Shown here: positions 6,289 to 9,742 of the stretch, one piece after another
How the letters are laid out: every line of letters begins with the position of its first letter
Position numbering within the stretch: position 1 is the first letter of the stretch
Assembly: GCA_025457985.1 (NCBI GenBank)
Contig: JALOTI010000034.1
Span: 1 to 9,742, forward strand
DNA from: Leptospira sp.
Lineage (GTDB): Bacteria > Spirochaetota > Leptospiria > Leptospirales > Leptospiraceae
Reading direction: 5' to 3'
Length of the DNA stretch: 9,742 nt
The notes under the pieces: generated by a model
What the model was told of the DNA's origin: nothing
Databases searched by the model: none
What the model saw: the letters and a program-made list of their open reading frames with translations, nothing else
Position numbers and translations under genes: made by a program

Positions 6289-7536
6289 TTAAAATTTCCG
6301 TAGGATCCACTGATCCTCACCTACCCAATACTCAGTAAGTATAGGTTCATTAGAATAAGGAAATAGGATCCCCTCTTTAAAACTAGTTTTACTTCGAATT
6401 TCCAAAACACAATCTTCTGGTTCAAGATCGGCACCTAAAAATTCAGGAAAAAAACGGCCAGACTCACAGAGGATCGAATTTAATCCAAATTCTGCCATCC
6501 GATTTAAAAAATACTCACCATCGTTTTTTGTTAGATGAATGATGGGAGTATCACTTGTTTTATCTACAAAATCCAAAAACTCTTTCGAATAACTTTGGCT
6601 ATAGATATCATCTTTGGACTGGTCTTTCGCATTTCCATCGTTAACTGAAAAATAAACATTTTTGACCTTGGGGTATTTTTGAATGAGTGCCAATTGTTTT
6701 TGAAAAAATGCATTTGGAATTGAATCTTCCTTTGGTAAAAAGAATACGCGACGAGGTTGGTATAATTCTAAATCTTGTTTGTGAATAGAAAAAATCTCTG
6801 TATCAATCGAAAGTAATTCATGTAATAGACCTCCCGCCGCATCATAGAACTTAGGTGTTTTGTGAACCAAGGTCACATCCCCTCTCCGATCCCAATCATC
6901 ATCGGATAATCTAAAGTCAAGACCAGGGGCATCGGTTGCCACGGTACCAGGTCCAACACAGACTGCATCTACCTTTGCCCGAAGAACTTGCAAAAAAACA
7001 TCGGAACCAAAACTATTTATCTTGGAGCGATTTTTAGGAAGTTCACTATGATATCCTTCTTTGGTGGTTGCTGACTTTAAGATCACCCAAGGTTTTTTCT
7101 TTTGCATTCGTTTCAAGAAGCCTTGAAGAAAGGGCAAACTGATTTTAGATAAAACCGGATCGAGTTTTATGAAAATTCCCTTATCTTGGTACATTTGCCA
7201 GTCACCAGATTGCACCAAAGGATTTGGATCTTTCCAACCAACCAAAACCTGGTTAGGTCTTTTCTCAAGTACCAGATCTCTGCAGGGTGGTGTCCTTCCA
7301 AAATGTGTACAAGGCTCTAAACTAACAGAGAGTTTCCCACCACTAAGTTCCGGCGAACGGCTGTACAACTCGCGCTCTGCATGGTTTTGACCATAAAGCT
7401 GTGTGTGTGCGGATGCAATGATTTCATACATCTCATTTTGGAGAATGGCGGATACAGGGGGATTTGGCCCAGTTTTACCCAAAGCCAAAAACCCTAATTT
7501 TTTATGGAGAGAATAGACCTTTTGGATTTCCTCCAC
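6289..7536 (-). CDS. ribD: Bifunctional riboflavin deaminase/reductase, divergent
   Basis: This protein deaminates the pyrimidine made by GTP cyclohydrolase II and then reduces its ribosyl side chain with NADPH. The N-terminal cytidine-deaminase-like domain (about 1-145) has the zinc motif HAE (52-54) with Glu54 as proton shuttle, and PCTHFGRTPPC (75-85) with ligands Cys76 and Cys85. The C-terminal reductase domain (about 148-415) starts with PWVILKSATTKEG (149-161) and keeps VDAVCVGPGTVATDAP (189-204) and CESG (357-360, usually EGG). At 415 residues it is longer than the usual 360-380; the excess is mostly around 275-335 in the reductase half. The deaminase 'PNPxVG' segment reads PNPPVS. I judge it active but divergent. 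The start is GTG at 7536, with no strong ribosome site; the domain begins at once, so no later start fits. It lies 16 bp after secF and 11 bp before ribE, so co-transcription is likely. Confidence 0.92.
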   Translation of the reverse strand: MEEIQKVYSLHKKLGFLALGKTGPNPPVSAILQNEMYEIIASAHTQLYGQNHAERELYSRSPELSGGKLSVSLEPCTHFGRTPPCRDLVLEKRPNQVLVGWKDPNPLVQSGDWQMYQDKGIFIKLDPVLSKISLPFLQGFLKRMQKKKPWVILKSATTKEGYHSELPKNRSKINSFGSDVFLQVLRAKVDAVCVGPGTVATDAPGLDFRLSDDDWDRRGDVTLVHKTPKFYDAAGGLLHELLSIDTEIFSIHKQDLELYQPRRVFFLPKEDSIPNAFFQKQLALIQKYPKVKNVYFSVNDGNAKDQSKDDIYSQSYSKEFLDFVDKTSDTPIIHLTKNDGEYFLNRMAEFGLNSILCESGRFFPEFLGADLEPEDCVLEIRSKTSFKEGILFPYSNEPILTEYWVGEDQWILRKF

Positions 7537-7548
7537 TGTTAGTTAATT

Positions 7549-7561
7549 CTCGTTAAACGAG
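7549..7561. repeat. Perfect inverted repeat at the secF stop codon
   Basis: CTCGTT-A-AACGAG has 6-base arms around one central base; as RNA it would give at most five pairs with a three-base loop. It covers the last codons and stop of secF. On the + strand it is followed by a T-rich run, but that run is the complement of the C-terminal lysine and arginine codons of SecF, so it may have no function of its own. Confidence 0.3.
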
Positions 7562-8497
7562 TTTTCGTTTTTTACGAATCAAGTCGTAAATTTCGGAAAT
7601 AGGAGCAGCAATATATATGGAAGAATAAGTCCCAATAATTACACCAAATAAAAGAACAAAAGCGAAGTCATAGAGCTCAACCGCCCCTCCCACAATGATG
7701 GCTACAACCGAAATCATTGTGGTAAAGGAAGTATTTATTGTTCTTCCCAAAGTTTGAGTGATCGAAACATTGATAACATTCGTATTAGCTAAATTGTCTT
7801 TACCATGTGAGTTTTCCCTGATCCTATCGAAAACGACAATTTTATCATTGATCGAGTATCCAAGTAGTGTGAGGAGCGCTGCAATAATGGGAACACTCGG
7901 TTTGATTTGAAAAAATCCAATCATGGCAACCGTAAACAAGATATCATGAACAAGTGCAATACTGGAAGCAAGGGCAAACTTAAACTGAGAGCGAAGACTT
8001 AGATATCCCAAGATAATCGCCAAAGTAGAAAGTAATAAAGTCACTCCCACCTCGGCAAGTTCACCACCAACTACTGCGCCCACTTGGTCTGCGGAAAGTA
8101 TTTTGTCTTTAGAAAGATTGAATGCATTCCTTAAAATCAAAACCAATCTGTCAATATCAGAAGTCACTAGATCTTTTGGATCTCTTTCAATTGAATTGAA
8201 AATGGACTGTATTTGTGGGATAGATCCCAACCCGATATCCAACTGGTAGATGTTCTTTTCTTTCTCAAGAAGGATTACCACAGCCTCGATATTATTTTTC
8301 TTGAAATAAGATTCTAAATCGGTTCTAGACTTATCTAATGGAAGTTCAACGACGGATCGTAAGCCACCGTTAAAATCCAATGAGTGCGCAAATCCACCAT
8401 ATTTAAAAAAAGTAACACCAAACCCAATAAGGATAAGTATCACCGAAACAGAAATAGTGAAGTATTTGTATTTTGTAAAATTTATATTTTTATCCAT
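7553..8497 (-). CDS. secF: Protein translocase subunit SecF
   Basis: This inner-membrane protein works with SecD to use the proton gradient to pull and release secreted proteins after SecYEG/SecA translocation. The 314 residues show the family order: one N-terminal membrane helix (about 13-31), SLDFNGG (39-45, usually GIDFTGG), a periplasmic P4 head (about 45-140), VGGELAEVG (143-151), then five membrane segments to about 300. LGYSINDKIVVFDRIREN (212-229) and LGRTINTSFTT (250-260) are the hallmark SecF motifs. The C-terminus is basic (RKKRKLV), as expected for a cytoplasmic end. ATG at 8497 overlaps the secD stop by 8 bp, implying coupled translation of the two partners. The gene ends 16 bp before ribD. 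Confidence 0.97.
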   Translation of the reverse strand: MDKNINFTKYKYFTISVSVILILIGFGVTFFKYGGFAHSLDFNGGLRSVVELPLDKSRTDLESYFKKNNIEAVVILLEKEKNIYQLDIGLGSIPQIQSIFNSIERDPKDLVTSDIDRLVLILRNAFNLSKDKILSADQVGAVVGGELAEVGVTLLLSTLAIILGYLSLRSQFKFALASSIALVHDILFTVAMIGFFQIKPSVPIIAALLTLLGYSINDKIVVFDRIRENSHGKDNLANTNVINVSITQTLGRTINTSFTTMISVVAIIVGGAVELYDFAFVLLFGVIIGTYSSIYIAAPISEIYDLIRKKRKLV

Positions 8498-9742
8498 GGG
8501 TATTCTCAGATTTTTTCATAAAGAAAGGTCGTAAGTTAAGTGAATGAACACCTGTTCGGTTTACGAGGAGCTCCATAAACAGACGGGAGAGAAAGAGAGA
8601 GGTAAAAAGTGTTGTCACAATTCCCCAACAAAGTGTAATTGCAAACCCTTTGATTGGTCCGTTACCCAACCGAATCATTAAAATTCCCGCAATCAAAGTT
8701 GTGACGTTCGCATCCATAATTGTCCAGAAAGCATTTTCAAAACCTCGAGTAACTGAGATAGACAATGCATTGCCAGCATCCAATTCCTCACGAATCCGCT
8801 CATAAATAATGACGTTCGCGTCAACCGCCATACCCACTGTCAAAATAACACCAGCAAAACCTTGAAGAGTTAGAGTATAATCCATGAGAGATAGTAATGC
8901 AGCGAGAATAATGATATTTGCAATTAGGGAAATATCGGCTATAAACCCTCCCAAACGGTAGTAGAGAATCATATAGAGCATAACGAGCATAAACCCGATA
9001 ACTACTGCTTTAACACCTACTTCAATGGATTCGATTCCAAGAGTTGGACCGACGAAACGCATCTCTAAAACAGAAAGTGGAATCGGAAGGGCTCCTTCAG
9101 AAATCACATTTGCCAAACGGACAGCTTCTTGTTCTGAAAAACTTCCAGAGATTTCGGCTCTTCCACCCGCAATCGGATCATTGATAACTGGATTGGAAAT
9201 CACTTTATCACCCCAAACAATCGCTAAATTGCGACCACGGTTTTGCGAAGTGAGGTCAAAAAATTTCTCGGCACCGTTAGGAGTTAAAGTAAAACTCACC
9301 ATCCACCCGTAACTGTTGCTATTGTAGGACGGTTGTGCGTTAGTCATATCGTTTCCGGAAAGCGCAATTTTCCTCTCAAGCACAACAAAACTTCTTGGTA
9401 GTAATGCAGATTTTTGCGAATTTCCACGAGCCCAAAGTGCATACACTTTAAAGTCTTTTGGGATATTGTATTTTTTCTCAAGGGATTCTAAAAAATCATC
9501 CTGAGCTTTTTTTCCATATTTGTTTTTAACGATTTCTTGGTATTTGAAGATATCTGTCTCTTCACGTTTGTTCTGTTCCATCCATCTTCGTTCATTTTCC
9601 AAAATTAAATTTCGGTAATTAAAAGGACTTGGTTCTTCCAAACGGTATTCGACTGTCTCCGTATTTTGCAAAATTTCGAGAATCGCAGCTGAGTTCGATA
9701 CACCAGGGAGTGACACTTCAATAGCATCTTGTTCTTTTTGAA
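8490..9742 (-). CDS. secD: Protein translocase subunit SecD, 5' end outside window
   Basis: This is the partner of SecF in the proton-driven SecDF complex. The reading frame runs unbroken to the window edge: upstream of the GTG at 9716 come the in-frame residues QKEQDAIE, giving 'DAIEVSLPGV', which matches the conserved 'IxVxLPGV' of the SecD head. The GTG is therefore an internal valine codon, and the N-terminal membrane helix is outside. Counting that codon as residue 1, the P1 head runs to about 230 and five membrane segments follow (about 236-385). GMAVDANVIIYERIREEL (295-312) is the SecD hallmark, including the aspartate linked to proton transport, and GPIKGFAITL (353-362) is also typical. 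A charged segment at about 30-104 is longer than in most SecD proteins. It overlaps secF by 8 bp. A yajC gene often lies upstream, but that would be off the window. Confidence 0.97.
   Translation of the reverse strand, partial: QKEQDAIEVSLPGVSNSAAILEILQNTETVEYRLEEPSPFNYRNLILENERRWMEQNKREETDIFKYQEIVKNKYGKKAQDDFLESLEKKYNIPKDFKVYALWARGNSQKSALLPRSFVVLERKIALSGNDMTNAQPSYNSNSYGWMVSFTLTPNGAEKFFDLTSQNRGRNLAIVWGDKVISNPVINDPIAGGRAEISGSFSEQEAVRLANVISEGALPIPLSVLEMRFVGPTLGIESIEVGVKAVVIGFMLVMLYMILYYRLGGFIADISLIANIIILAALLSLMDYTLTLQGFAGVILTVGMAVDANVIIYERIREELDAGNALSISVTRGFENAFWTIMDANVTTLIAGILMIRLGNGPIKGFAITLCWGIVTTLFTSLFLSRLFMELLVNRTGVHSLNLRPFFMKKSENTHG

Noticed and set aside
7549..7572. Rho-independent terminator on the + strand (inverted repeat followed by T-rich run)
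   Set aside because: No + strand gene ends nearby, the stem is only about five pairs, and the T-run is the complement of the Lys/Arg codons at the SecF C-terminus.
9714..9716. GTG as the secD start codon
   Set aside because: The frame continues upstream to the window edge with residues that match the conserved SecD head, so this codon is an internal valine and the gene is cut by the window.

Overview
The window looks like a chromosomal housekeeping segment of a Leptospira-like spirochaete. This is inferred from an A+T-rich composition (roughly 40% G+C by eye), the protein sequence style, a fused RibBA, and secDF running directly into riboflavin genes. I could not search any database, so the genus is a judgement. 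No RNA gene, transposon, phage gene or CRISPR array is visible, and genes are packed with gaps of 11 to 117 bp.

Left part (1-3961): a probable C-terminal fragment of an unrecognised + strand gene runs tail-to-tail into a minus-strand midasin-type AAA ATPase. A 41-59 bp intergenic strip carrying the exact palindrome GACCGATCGGTC separates that ATPase from a divergent + strand operon. The operon encodes a class I/II PLP-dependent aminotransferase, a type IV prepilin peptidase (GTG start directly after the aminotransferase stop) and PdxH (8 bp overlap). PdxH makes PLP, so the operon pairs a PLP maker with a PLP user, with a prepilin peptidase between them and no pilus gene in sight.

Right part (3962-9742): all minus strand except one gene. 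In transcription order it holds SecD (5' end outside the window), SecF, RibD and RibE, all overlapping or within 16 bp of each other. A + strand STAS-domain protein (RsbV/SpoIIAA type) then interrupts the run, followed by minus-strand RibBA. RibBA, RibD and RibE supply the riboflavin steps except lumazine synthase (RibH) and the dephosphorylation step, which are not in the window. The STAS gene overlaps the end of ribE by 18 bp tail-to-tail and diverges from ribBA across a 117 bp gap.

I see no clearly new defence or mobile system. The points most worth checking are the ATPase with what looks like a decayed second AAA module and no arginine at the expected finger position, the palindrome in the divergent promoter, the divergent enlarged RibD, the charged insert in the SecD head, and the vitamin-cofactor gene arrangements.
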